Assembly (NCBI GenBank): GCA_944393225.1
Contig: CALXZK010000008.1
Span: 1 to 64,000, forward strand
DNA: 64,000 bases
Origin: an uncultured Alphaproteobacteria bacterium
GTDB taxonomy: Bacteria; Pseudomonadota; Alphaproteobacteria; RF32; CAG-239
Direction of reading: 5' to 3'
Shown: one piece after another, positions 44,606-53,201 of the stretch
Position numbering within the stretch: the stretch's first letter is position 1
Layout: each line of letters begins with the position of its first letter
The notes under the pieces: model-generated
Told to the model about the DNA's origin: nothing
Seen by the model: the letters and a program-made list of their open reading frames with translations, nothing else
The model's database searches: none
Program-made: the position numbers and the translations under genes

Positions 44606-46615
44606 TTAAGGCAAGATACACTCCCCGTTTACCCATTTGCCGCCTTTTTTATTGCAGCCGTAGAAACTTACACCCATATCTTCCGGTGTATCTTCCTCAT
44701 CAACCATACTCGGTGTATCATCCTCCTCATCATCTCCCGATGAAACCGGAGCTTTTACACCTTTACATGAACCGGTTGAAGCATCCCACGTGCCGCCCAT
44801 CTTATTGCAGCCATATTGACTAATACCACTACCTTCATCTTCTTCCGTCTTTTCTGACGGCACAGTTTGACTAACTGTACTACTATTTGATGCTGCAGAC
44901 TGTTGTGTCGTTTTATTTGCTTCCATCTGCTCCTTTGAGCCGCTTAGCACTTCATCTATGGCAGCTCCGACATTGCCACCGTTAGAGTTTGCAACATCCG
45001 TAAAGATGTATCCTGCTCTTGCTGCTTGTTCTTCAGTCATACGACCGGCAGCAATTTCTTCACGCAAGAGCTGGTTCATGTTTATTTTGCCGGTAGATTT
45101 ATATTGTTCTTGCGCTTTTTGAGCCAAAGCATTCATTTGTTCATCCGAAGGCATATCAGATGTATTTTGATTTGTACTCGGTATGCTAATCGGTGAATTT
45201 AAGGCATCATACTCGCAAGACAATTTAGATGAATTCCATTTACCACCTTTAAGCGTACAGCTTTGTTTTTCTTTACTGTAGTCTTTGCCGGTTACAACGA
45301 CTTCACCCAACTGTCCACCATCTACATCATAGACATTTTCATATCCGGTTCCAGGAAGCGGAGCTTCATCCGGAGTTTCTTCATTGATGATATCCATGCA
45401 ACGGTTGTTAGACCAATAGCCGCCTTTAGCCTTGCAGGCTGCTGCCTCATTTTCGAAGCCTGTACCAGGAAGAGCTTCTTCATCAGGATCCTCTTCATTG
45501 ATAATTTCCATACAACGGTTATTAGACCAATAACCTCCTTTGGCTTTACAATACTCGGCCTCTCTCTCAGCCGTGGCTTTATCTTCTTCTATCTGTTTTT
45601 TGGAGCTGTCTAAAACATCATTGATCGCATCGCCAACATTACCGCCTTTTGAGTTTGCAGCTTGTGTAAAGATGTATCCGGCCTGTGCAGCCTCTTCTTC
45701 CGTCATACGACCGGCAGCAATCTCATCACGTAACAGCTGGTTCATATCTATTTTACCGGTAGAATTATATTGTTCTTGTGCTTTTTGCGCCAAACTGTTC
45801 AATTGCTCGCCGGATGGTATACCATTATTATTCGTATTTTCAAAACCCGTGCCCGGAAGTGCTTCTTCATCAGGATCTTCTTCATTGATTATTTGATCAT
45901 AAATATTTCCAATGCCTCCGGCTGCAGAAGCCATATCTAATCCGGATGTTGTTTCATTTCCCGTTGTTTGAGAAGAACCATTTTTGCCCATAGCGGCAGC
46001 AATTTCGTCCGCGCTCATTTCAGGTGCGTTTTCCAATTCATCAGGCAAACCGGAACCATCTCCTCCGGTCTTATCAGCTCCGCCGGTTGTTTCGCTTCCG
46101 TTTTCTTTACCTGTTCCCGTTCCACATCCCGTACCTGTTCCGGGGACGCAACCGTTATTTAAATCTTCACTACTATTATTATCTGTTTTGCCATCATTAG
46201 CTCCATTCGGGGTATTTTGAGATTGAGGATTTCCATTTGACCCTTCCGTTGGCGTATAAGCCCCCGAGGAATCCAAATATTTACCATAGCCTAAATCTCT
46301 GGCATATTGCCCTGAGGCACCTGATTTTGTGGCAAAATAGTCAATAAACAAACCAACGTTTGCAACCAAGAACAATCCTATTGCAATGTTTGCAAACCAT
46401 TTCCAGCTAATTTTACCAAAAATAGCTCCAAAGGCAAAACCGATTAAACCAAAACCGGCTAAGACAAAAATCAGAGGTCGTAAATCATGAATAAATTTTG
46501 CAGCTTTATTTCTAACCGTTTGCAAAACATCATCAGCGTATGCATCTCCGGTCAAAAGCAACAGAGTAAAACAACAAAACAATGTTAAAAAGAATATTTG
46601 ACTGCTACGTTTCAT
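44606..46615 (-). CDS. virB2: VirB2-like protein with a 560-residue repeat tail
   Basis: A 669-residue protein. The first 105 residues are a VirB2-like pilin: signal peptide ending AYAD, then two membrane segments with AGFGLIGFAFGAIFGKISWKW, clearly related to the two genes upstream. The rest is a polar, Asn/Gly/Glu-rich tail with internal repeats: two copies of an 80-residue helical unit (LAQKAQEQY, EIAAGRMTEE, AGYIFT), three of INEEDPDEEALPGTGFEN, and five Cys modules C-x3-GG-x-W-x(4-6)-C (CKAKGGYWSNNRC). Normal VirB2 is about 120 residues, so this is a fusion or a specialised surface subunit. It follows a good AAGGAG and is the last gene before a terminator. Confidence 0.78.
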   Translation of the reverse strand: MKRSSQIFFLTLFCCFTLLLLTGDAYADDVLQTVRNKAAKFIHDLRPLIFVLAGFGLIGFAFGAIFGKISWKWFANIAIGLFLVANVGLFIDYFATKSGASGQYARDLGYGKYLDSSGAYTPTEGSNGNPQSQNTPNGANDGKTDNNSSEDLNNGCVPGTGTGCGTGTGKENGSETTGGADKTGGDGSGLPDELENAPEMSADEIAAAMGKNGSSQTTGNETTSGLDMASAAGGIGNIYDQIINEEDPDEEALPGTGFENTNNNGIPSGEQLNSLAQKAQEQYNSTGKIDMNQLLRDEIAAGRMTEEEAAQAGYIFTQAANSKGGNVGDAINDVLDSSKKQIEEDKATAEREAEYCKAKGGYWSNNRCMEIINEEDPDEEALPGTGFENEAAACKAKGGYWSNNRCMDIINEETPDEAPLPGTGYENVYDVDGGQLGEVVVTGKDYSKEKQSCTLKGGKWNSSKLSCEYDALNSPISIPSTNQNTSDMPSDEQMNALAQKAQEQYKSTGKINMNQLLREEIAAGRMTEEQAARAGYIFTDVANSNGGNVGAAIDEVLSGSKEQMEANKTTQQSAASNSSTVSQTVPSEKTEEDEGSGISQYGCNKMGGTWDASTGSCKGVKAPVSSGDDEEDDTPSMVDEEDTPEDMGVSFYGCNKKGGKWVNGECILP

Positions 46616-46636
46616 CGTTTTTCTCCTTTACAAATC

Positions 46637-47083
46637 TTATTTTAGAGTGTCTTCAATTGCAGGAGCATCTCCGCCGCCAATGTAAGTCAAAATTCCGCCC
46701 GTTAAACCAATAACCATCAGGCCAATAACAATAGCTCCAAGCCATTTCCAGTTAATATTTCCAAAGAAGCCACCGATTGCAACAGCAATGATACCAAAAC
46801 CGGCAACAACATAAATAATATCTCTCATGCCTTCAAATATTTGTATGCCTTTGGAAATCAAATCAGCAAACAAATTTCCACTGCCACCAGTTGTCGGTGT
46901 GCTTGCAGCGTCTGCTGCCAGCGTTGGCGCAATACATAAGACTGAAGAAAACAAAATTGCAAGCAACACAACCATACTTATTTTCTTTACTCTTATATAC
47001 AACATCTCTTTTTGTCCCAATCTAATTTGTAATAAATAAGCAAAAAGGAGGCTGCAAATCAAAACTAAAGATAAATTTGTCAT
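46637..47083 (-). CDS. virB2: VirB2-like pilin, copy 2
   Basis: A 148-residue protein from the ATG at 47083, which has a perfect AAGGAGG six bases upstream. A first hydrophobic segment (about 5-18) is followed by a second that ends PTLAADA and looks like a signal peptide. Two pilin helices follow, with YVVAGFGIIAVAIGGFFGNINWKW. If translation began at the later ATG at 47005 the protein would be 122 residues, the usual VirB2 size; that start lacks a good ribosome site. The N-terminal extension is therefore either real or a leader. It partly overlaps (32 bases in sequence context) the spacer after copy 1. VirB2 builds the extracellular T4SS pilus. Confidence 0.8.
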   Translation of the reverse strand: MTNLSLVLICSLLFAYLLQIRLGQKEMLYIRVKKISMVVLLAILFSSVLCIAPTLAADAASTPTTGGSGNLFADLISKGIQIFEGMRDIIYVVAGFGIIAVAIGGFFGNINWKWLGAIVIGLMVIGLTGGILTYIGGGDAPAIEDTLK

Positions 47084-47114
47084 CGCAAGCCTCCTTAAAC
47101 TTACATTTGATAAA

Positions 47115-47459
47115 TTATTGTGCAGATTGACTGAATGTATCACCCAATTGAGCACCTTCGCTATCACCGGTAGCGTAGTCAACGATTGAACCGGCAGCAG
47201 CCAAAATAGCCAAACCTACAGCTAACATTGAGAATTTTTTCCAATCCAATTTTCCAAAGATAGCCATAAATGCCAAAACAACCAAACCAAAACCACCAAC
47301 GATGAAGATGATACTTTTTACAGCTTTAAATACGGCAACAGCTTTGCCTTGTGCTGTATCTACCAAATCCACAGCAGCGAATGCAGCATCTGTTGTTCCG
47401 AGAACAACAAACAATGCCAAGCACAAAATAGTGCAAAGATTTTTCTTAATAAAACGCAT
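47115..47459 (-). CDS. virB2: VirB2-like pilin, copy 1
   Basis: A 114-residue protein with the classical VirB2 form: signal peptide ending AFAAV, a short polar stretch, then two hydrophobic helices joined by a small loop (IFIVGGFGLVVLAFMAIFGK, LDWKKFSMLAVGLAIL), and a short polar end. AAAAAAGGAG precedes the ATG. It is the first gene of the three-pilin unit and the best candidate for the main pilus subunit. The conserved G-F-G-L and FGKxxWK motifs tie the three copies together. Confidence 0.87.
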   Translation of the reverse strand: MRFIKKNLCTILCLALFVVLGTTDAAFAAVDLVDTAQGKAVAVFKAVKSIIFIVGGFGLVVLAFMAIFGKLDWKKFSMLAVGLAILAAAGSIVDYATGDSEGAQLGDTFSQSAQ

Positions 47460-47761
47460 AACTTTTCTCCTTTTTTAATCCAGTAGTTCCATCCTAATTT
47501 ATAGAATAACCAAATTTTTCTTTTTTTTCCAGCATTTTTGTTATTACAACAAAAGAGTTAACATATTGTTTACGTGCAAAAAATTTTCTCGTAACAAAAA
47601 ATTCACAGTTTAATTTTTTGTTTTTGTTGTTTTTTTTGCTCAACAAATCATCTCCCAACCAACAAACTTTCTTAAAAAAAATCCACAACTTTGCAGGTAT
47701 TTTTTTTAACTTCTTGCCAAGAGTCGCAATTTGATTTATCTAGTTTTTTGAGGGGTTCACA
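47460..47761. other. divergent non-coding region between virB2 and OmpA-like genes
   Basis: About 300 bases, very AT-rich, between the divergently transcribed T4SS pilin unit (-) and the OmpA-like/thin-pilus region (+). It must hold promoters for both. A TTGCCA at 47714, the same -35 word as at the virB3 promoter, may serve the rightward gene, but its -10 is poor. A minus-strand reading of 64 codons (47494-47688) looks like chance sequence. No RNA gene is seen. Confidence 0.55.
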
Positions 47762-49552
47762 ATGAAAAAAACAGCTTTTAAGACTTTTGTTTGCAGCTTT
47801 GTTTTTTCTCTGTTTGCAATTTTACTTACAAACAGAGCGTATTTGCGTACCCCGAAAGCAGATAATAATGACATTAAAATATCTGGAAAAAACATCACAT
47901 TATTCTTAAAAAATGATGAACTTGCCCCTATTAGTTTAGCATCTATGCCGACTAAAAAAATTGTATTATCAACGGTTGCCGATATTTCAAAAAAAGAGGA
48001 CGTTCACGTTGATAACATTGAGCCGTTGTCTCAAGATAATGCTTCTGAAAATGTTGCTGAAAATCATTTTGAAAACTCTGATAAAGCAGCGCTGCCCGTT
48101 CAAGTGTTGAAAAAAGAAGAAATTCCGGCTCAACCAGAAACAAAGGTTTTAGCTGATACAGACACTCTCCCTTCCGATAAACAAGCTGACACCCAACAAA
48201 CTATTGCCCTCAACCAACCGCTCGTTCAGGATACCATGCCTCGCACCGAGGATATTTCTGATGAAGAAAATACTTTAATTGATATTAAAATACCATTAGA
48301 GCAAAGTAATACCAAAAAAATTGCAACATCAGAACCCAAAGCCATTCCGGCGTCTACCGAGAGCATAGCTAAAGAAGTTAACAAAGAAGCAGATAAACCT
48401 GCCGAAGAAATTAAAACTGCTCAAGCAGACATATCACCAGTCGTACAAGAAGAAAAAGAACCGCAAATTCTTATTCCTCTTGAAAATTCACAAAAGAAAC
48501 TTTGGGCAAAAGCAGAAATCAAAACTGCTGCCGAAGCAAACAAAAATCAAGTTGCTTTAAATAGCAAGAACATTCCCATCAGCAGTATGGATGCAAAAAA
48601 ACACGATCTTTCAGCGCCTGCTTCCAAAACAAACGACAAAGCATGGAAAAGCATGAAAGAAAAGTACGGCTCTCAAAAAGCAGATGATCCATGGGTTGTT
48701 GCCAAAGGAAAGAAATTTCCTGACAATCAATTGTTGCTTGATGAAAAAAAATACAAAATAAGCGACGAAGAAGTTCAAAAGATTTTTGAAGCAAATAAAG
48801 CATTATCTTCAAATAACGAAGAAGAAAATATTCAGCTTGCCTCCAAAACCGTTAAAAACCTCCTCATTCCAATTCCGGAGGATATCTTAAACGATGAAAA
48901 TCTTACCCCTCAATTGATTTCATCACCAAAGAATCAAGAAATAAAAGAAGAATTGGAAGCCAAAGGTTTAATAAGGAAAGAAGAAGCTGAAGAGGAATCC
49001 AAAGAAGATAAAGAAGTAACATCTACTTCTGCATCCACACAAACACCTTCCGCAGATACAACCACTAAAGACGGAAGTATTCTGGATAGCCTCACTTCGC
49101 TTTTTACCGGAAACAAAACCACGACACCAGAAATCGGCGTCAATGAAGATGATGAAGAAGACACAAACACTTTGTTTTCTGCATTCACCAGAAAACAAAA
49201 CAGATTAATGTCTAAAATATTGCCGACAGAAATCAGACTTTCATTTCAGCCAAATCGCGCTGAAATTTCCGGTCAGACATTAAAATGGATTAAAGCTTTT
49301 GCACAGAAAACCGCAGAAGAACCATCTACCGGATTGGAGATAAGAATTGATGGAACAAGTTCGCCCTTGCTGCAAAGAAGACGCTTAAACCTTTTGCAAA
49401 ATATTTTGTTAAATGAAGGCGCTGAGCCCGAAAAGATTAACACTGTCTTTACAGCAAGAGAACCGAATTCGTTTATTTTAAGAACAGTAAGAATTAATAA
49501 AGAAAGAATAAATACACCGGCAAAAAACAATAACCGCTATATGCAATGGTAA
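47762..49552 (+). CDS. anchored OmpA-like peptidoglycan-binding protein
   Basis: A 596-residue protein. An N-terminal hydrophobic segment (about 8-27) acts as signal or anchor. A long acidic, disordered region with many Gln/Pro/Ala (to about residue 470) follows. The last 110 residues fit an OmpA/MotB-like C-domain: IRLSFQPNRAEISGQTLKWI, LEIRIDGTSSPLLQRRRLNL and EKINTVFTARE, the places where peptidoglycan contacts are made in the family. It could be a tether between membrane and cell wall for the neighbouring T4SS or thin pilus. The ATG follows GAGGGG. It stands between the two systems and could serve either; T4BSS loci include comparable OmpA-type proteins (DotK/IcmN). Confidence 0.7.
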   Translation: MKKTAFKTFVCSFVFSLFAILLTNRAYLRTPKADNNDIKISGKNITLFLKNDELAPISLASMPTKKIVLSTVADISKKEDVHVDNIEPLSQDNASENVAENHFENSDKAALPVQVLKKEEIPAQPETKVLADTDTLPSDKQADTQQTIALNQPLVQDTMPRTEDISDEENTLIDIKIPLEQSNTKKIATSEPKAIPASTESIAKEVNKEADKPAEEIKTAQADISPVVQEEKEPQILIPLENSQKKLWAKAEIKTAAEANKNQVALNSKNIPISSMDAKKHDLSAPASKTNDKAWKSMKEKYGSQKADDPWVVAKGKKFPDNQLLLDEKKYKISDEEVQKIFEANKALSSNNEEENIQLASKTVKNLLIPIPEDILNDENLTPQLISSPKNQEIKEELEAKGLIRKEEAEEESKEDKEVTSTSASTQTPSADTTTKDGSILDSLTSLFTGNKTTTPEIGVNEDDEEDTNTLFSAFTRKQNRLMSKILPTEIRLSFQPNRAEISGQTLKWIKAFAQKTAEEPSTGLEIRIDGTSSPLLQRRRLNLLQNILLNEGAEPEKINTVFTAREPNSFILRTVRINKERINTPAKNNNRYMQW

Positions 49553-49641
49553 TAAGTTGTTGCTTGCGCTTGATTATTTATTTTTCAGTATGTATGATAG
49601 GTAAAAAAATTATGACAAAATATTGCTTAGGGACCGCAAAA

Positions 49642-50298
49642 ATGAACAAAAAACAACGTTTAATTATGTTTTTATCCTGCACTGTTATGTTGTCCGGATG
49701 TTCTGCCTTTTATCCGGCAGCTCAACCCTCCTCAGCACCTGTAGCTCCTCGCCAAACAGAAGTAAACTCTTCTCAAGAGGCCATCAAAAACATACCTCCT
49801 GCAAGCAATGATTTTGTTCAGCACACAGATGTAGCTGCTGATTATAAAGAATACGGCGAAAGAACACCTCGTGACCAATTGATCGTTCAAGGCGGTGCCG
49901 GAAGCAATTTATCATCTTCAATTCCACCAACAATTGAAGATGAAGTTGTTGACTATGAAGAAAGCGTACAAATCAGCGAAGCAGAAGAGGTTTCTGACAA
50001 TCAAGGCTCAAACAACATTAATGAAGACCCGGTTGAAGATTGGTTGGCTGAAGAAGGAAAAAGCTTAAAAACTTTGCTGACCGAATGGAGTGACCGTGCC
50101 GGCTGGAGATTGATTTGGAACACTAACAGAAACTATACATTAACTGCCGGAGCAATGTTCAGAGGTCGCTTTGCCGATGTAAGCTCTGCTTTAATCCGTG
50201 CTTTTGCAAGAGCAAAACCTGCTCCCATCGCAACATTTTATAAAGGAAACCGCGTCTTGGTTGTAGAGACTTTGGAGGATGAAAATGCATATGAATAA
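49642..50298 (+). CDS. pilL: PilL-type lipoprotein with TcpQ domain
   Basis: A 218-residue lipoprotein with lipobox LSGC near residue 18. A Ser/Pro/Glu-rich linker leads to a C-terminal TcpQ/PilL domain (about 125-212): SLKTLLTEWSDRAGWRLIW, a beta pattern with LTAGAMFRGRF and FYKGNRVLVVE. In R64-type thin pili this domain helps the secretin PilN assemble in the outer membrane. I start at the ATG at 49642, which places the lipobox at the normal distance and has AGGGA upstream; longer readings add an unlikely N-terminus. It overlaps the PilN start by 14 bases, with GGAGG inside its own end. It is the first gene of the thin-pilus operon. Confidence 0.78.
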   Translation: MNKKQRLIMFLSCTVMLSGCSAFYPAAQPSSAPVAPRQTEVNSSQEAIKNIPPASNDFVQHTDVAADYKEYGERTPRDQLIVQGGAGSNLSSSIPPTIEDEVVDYEESVQISEAEEVSDNQGSNNINEDPVEDWLAEEGKSLKTLLTEWSDRAGWRLIWNTNRNYTLTAGAMFRGRFADVSSALIRAFARAKPAPIATFYKGNRVLVVETLEDENAYE

Positions 50299-51904
50299 TT
50301 ATCTTAAAACTGCCTTTGGTATTTCCATCACGGCAATTGTTGCCGCATGCTCCATGTCTACTCAGCTGGATGCAGAAATTGAACACGAAGTAAAAACAGC
50401 TACAGAATTAAAAGAACAATCTAAAGTTCCGACCAAAGTAGCTCCCGAAGATGTTGTTCGTGTTAAAAACGATATTTGGCTCGGTGATAAGTCTGAAATT
50501 GAATATAATGGTCAGCCTTTGCCTTCTTATTTGGAAAGTAAAGACGGTATCACTTTAGTCAGCAATCGTCCGATTACTTTATTTGAAGTCGGCGACATGA
50601 TTAACAAATTGACTTCAATCCAAGTACGTTTTGCTAACCATTTGGAAGAAAATGTTTTGAACGTGGCTAAAGAAAATAAGCCCGATCCGAACACAATTAA
50701 TGCCGATTGGACAGAACCTGACAAGATGTTGCTTTCCTATAAAGGACCTTTAAGTGGTTTGTTAAACGAGGTTGCTTCTCGTTTTGGTATTTGGTGGAAA
50801 TATGAAAAAAATCAAATTTTCTTCTACAAATATGAAACCAGAACCTTTACCGTTTATAGCTTGCCGACAAAGCCTTCTTTGCAAGTTAACATGGGTGGAG
50901 AATCCTCCGGTGACAGCGGTAATGCCTCTGCAACTTTGACATCCGGTGCAGAATTGGAACTCTGGTCTAATATTGAAAAAGCAATTCAATCCATGATTGG
51001 TCAAGATTCCAAACTCAGCGTTGATTCAGTTAACGGAACAGTTACTTTAACCGGAACACCTATTGAGATTAAGAAAGTGGCAGCATATATCAACGAGCAA
51101 AACAATCGTTTGTCCAGACAAGTTGCAATCAGTGTTAAAGTATTGCAAGTTACCCTTTCTGACTCAGATCAGTATGGCTTGGATTTATCCGGCGGTTTTG
51201 ATGATGGTAAGACCAAATTGAGTATTGCCAGCCCGTCAGGTTTGTCTGAAGAAATTAAAAAGAATATTAATATGACAATTGCTCCCGGAAACTGGAATGT
51301 AAGCACATTTATTCAAGCTTTATCCGAGAAGAATAATACATCTTTAGTTACCAGCGGTACGGTTACAACCCTTAATAACAAACCTGCTCCTATTCAGGTA
51401 ACACGTAAAGAAAACTACATTTCAGAAATTACCAAAACAAACTCTGGTAGCTCTGATACAGGTTCCGACTATGATATTTCTACCGAAACGGAAGAAATTG
51501 AAACCGGTTTCACATTAAACGTTTTGCCCAGAATTATGGAACATGGTCGTTTGTTGATGATGTTTAACTTGACTTTGTCTGACTTAATTTCATTGGAAAA
51601 AGTTTATTTGCAAACCAATGAAGACCCGTCACAACCGGCTTCCGGTGAATATATTCAAAACCCGATTATTGAAACTCGCGGTTTCACTCAAGAAGTGGCT
51701 TTGAAATCCGGCGAATCCTTGATTTTGAGCGGTTATGAACGTGTAGAAAGCGAAGCTAAAAAATCTGGTGTCGGCTCTGCCGATAACTCATTACTCGGCG
51801 GTACAGCCGTTGCTACAAAAGACCGTAGCTTGTTAGTGATTATTTTAACACCGGTTGTTTTGGAATCTCCGCTTACTCCGGAATCTAGAATGAAAACTTA
51901 TTAA
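50285..51904 (+). CDS. pilN: PilN outer-membrane secretin of the thin pilus
   Basis: A 539-residue lipoprotein secretin, near the 560 residues of R64 PilN. Lipobox VAAC lies at residue 18. N-domains lie at about 75-270 (VSNRPITLFEVGDMINKL, VDSVNGTVTLTGTPIEIKKV), then a secretin barrel region (QALSEKNNTSLVTSGTVTTL, FTLNVLPRIMEHGRLLM, FTQEVALKSGESLILSGYE) closed by LLVIILTPVVLE. It forms the outer-membrane gate through which the type IVb pilus passes. Start chosen at 50285, six bases after GGAGG. It sits between PilL and PilO as in R64. Confidence 0.92.
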   Translation: MHMNNYLKTAFGISITAIVAACSMSTQLDAEIEHEVKTATELKEQSKVPTKVAPEDVVRVKNDIWLGDKSEIEYNGQPLPSYLESKDGITLVSNRPITLFEVGDMINKLTSIQVRFANHLEENVLNVAKENKPDPNTINADWTEPDKMLLSYKGPLSGLLNEVASRFGIWWKYEKNQIFFYKYETRTFTVYSLPTKPSLQVNMGGESSGDSGNASATLTSGAELELWSNIEKAIQSMIGQDSKLSVDSVNGTVTLTGTPIEIKKVAAYINEQNNRLSRQVAISVKVLQVTLSDSDQYGLDLSGGFDDGKTKLSIASPSGLSEEIKKNINMTIAPGNWNVSTFIQALSEKNNTSLVTSGTVTTLNNKPAPIQVTRKENYISEITKTNSGSSDTGSDYDISTETEEIETGFTLNVLPRIMEHGRLLMMFNLTLSDLISLEKVYLQTNEDPSQPASGEYIQNPIIETRGFTQEVALKSGESLILSGYERVESEAKKSGVGSADNSLLGGTAVATKDRSLLVIILTPVVLESPLTPESRMKTY

Positions 51905-51917
51905 AAGGTAGAAAAAA

Positions 51918-53201
51918 GTGCTTGATGACGCAAATTTTGTAGAAGGGGAAGGAGAAGCTGAAGGTGCTGCTCGTACTTGGGGGACAAGTATAACCGTTGA
52001 CGGTCAGACTTATGCCACCAGCTTGTTCTGGCAGCCTTTACAGAATCAAGAAGAACCCCTGACTGAAGTAACAGAAGCTTCTGAAGGTATTTTGGAAGGT
52101 GCGGATTTATTTTGTATTAAACCCGGAAAAGCGCCTCAGTTCGGTATTTGCGTTTCTCACGAAGGATATAAAAGCGGACAAGTTGTTGCTGCCGTTGCAT
52201 TATCTACCGCATTAGCCGATCGTTCTTCTTTCATTGCCGTATTTAAGGTTGATGAAGGATGGTGGTATACTTGCGTCAGAAACGATATTATTCTTTCTGA
52301 TGGTGATATGCTCTTCTTAAATGAAGAAGATGCCAGAAACCAATTTACCTCTATGTTAGCCGTTCCTGATTGGGGACGAAAAATTGCGCCTGAGGAATGG
52401 AATATTGAAGATGCCGAAAATATTCGTCTTGAGCATTTGCTACAAAGAGGAACAACCGCTAAACTGCAAAAAATTAAAGGCTTGCGCGGCGCGAAGCTTT
52501 TGATGGTTGTCGGCGTTTCGGTTGTTGTCGGTTTATGGTTGTTATCAAGCTTGATTGATGCTTTGCTTTTTTCACCAGTGAAACGCCCTGTTGTTGTTCC
52601 GGTTCAGCCTAAGGTCGTAAAAAAAGTAGAAAGACCTCCGGTTATCAAGCCTTGGGAAACTTTAAAAAATCCATCACAGATTATGCAGGGATGTGTTGCC
52701 AATATTAAAAAATTGCAACGGATTTTGCCTCCGGGATGGGAAATCGGCAGTTTTAATTGCACTCAATCCGGAGTTTCGACATCTTGGAAAAGAACGGTTG
52801 GTCGTATGTCTTGGATGAGAAAAGCATTAGATGAATCCGGTGTCAATTTCTCTTACCGTAATTTTTCTGATGACGGAAACAGCTTAGCTGCCGGAATTAA
52901 TTATCCTCAAGTAGAGACGATTTCATCTCCTCCGATGATGAGTTTGCCGACTTTGAGAGAGGTAATGAATAATACTTTTCAAAGTATTAATCAGAAGGTT
53001 GAGTTGAATAATGGTACTTTTACTCAGACAATTACTGAAAAAGAGCGCTATACATACAGATATCTTGGTTTTCGCTTTTCTTCAGATTACAACCCGTTAA
53101 CATGGGAAAACTTATTAACAAAATTTTCAGGACTTGATATTAAGGTAATTAAGTATGATGGAAGCACTTGGAGTTATGAGGGAGCAATTTATGCATTATA
53201 A
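51918..53201 (+). CDS. pilO: PilO-type inner-membrane pilus assembly protein
   Basis: A 427-residue protein, close to the 431 residues of R64 PilO. The cytoplasmic N-terminal 190 residues include SITVDGQTYATSLFWQPL and PQFGICVSHEGYKSGQVVAA, one membrane helix lies at about 193-214, and the periplasmic part contains KPWETLKNPSQIMQGC and WEIGSFNCTQSGVSTSW, with two Cys likely disulfide-linked. It would connect the cytoplasmic ATPase platform with the periplasmic secretin. GTG start with AAAGGTAG upstream. Its end overlaps the PilP gene by 11 bases. Confidence 0.85.
   Translation: MLDDANFVEGEGEAEGAARTWGTSITVDGQTYATSLFWQPLQNQEEPLTEVTEASEGILEGADLFCIKPGKAPQFGICVSHEGYKSGQVVAAVALSTALADRSSFIAVFKVDEGWWYTCVRNDIILSDGDMLFLNEEDARNQFTSMLAVPDWGRKIAPEEWNIEDAENIRLEHLLQRGTTAKLQKIKGLRGAKLLMVVGVSVVVGLWLLSSLIDALLFSPVKRPVVVPVQPKVVKKVERPPVIKPWETLKNPSQIMQGCVANIKKLQRILPPGWEIGSFNCTQSGVSTSWKRTVGRMSWMRKALDESGVNFSYRNFSDDGNSLAAGINYPQVETISSPPMMSLPTLREVMNNTFQSINQKVELNNGTFTQTITEKERYTYRYLGFRFSSDYNPLTWENLLTKFSGLDIKVIKYDGSTWSYEGAIYAL

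Noticed and set aside
45330-45880. Three LPGTG motifs in the extended VirB2 protein resembling a sortase signal
   Set aside because: They are internal, lie in repeats, and are not followed by a membrane helix and basic tail; the organism looks Gram-negative.
47494-47688. Minus-strand reading frame of 64 codons in the divergent region
   Set aside because: Lys/Phe-rich chance-like sequence, no ribosome site, and it overlaps where promoters must be.
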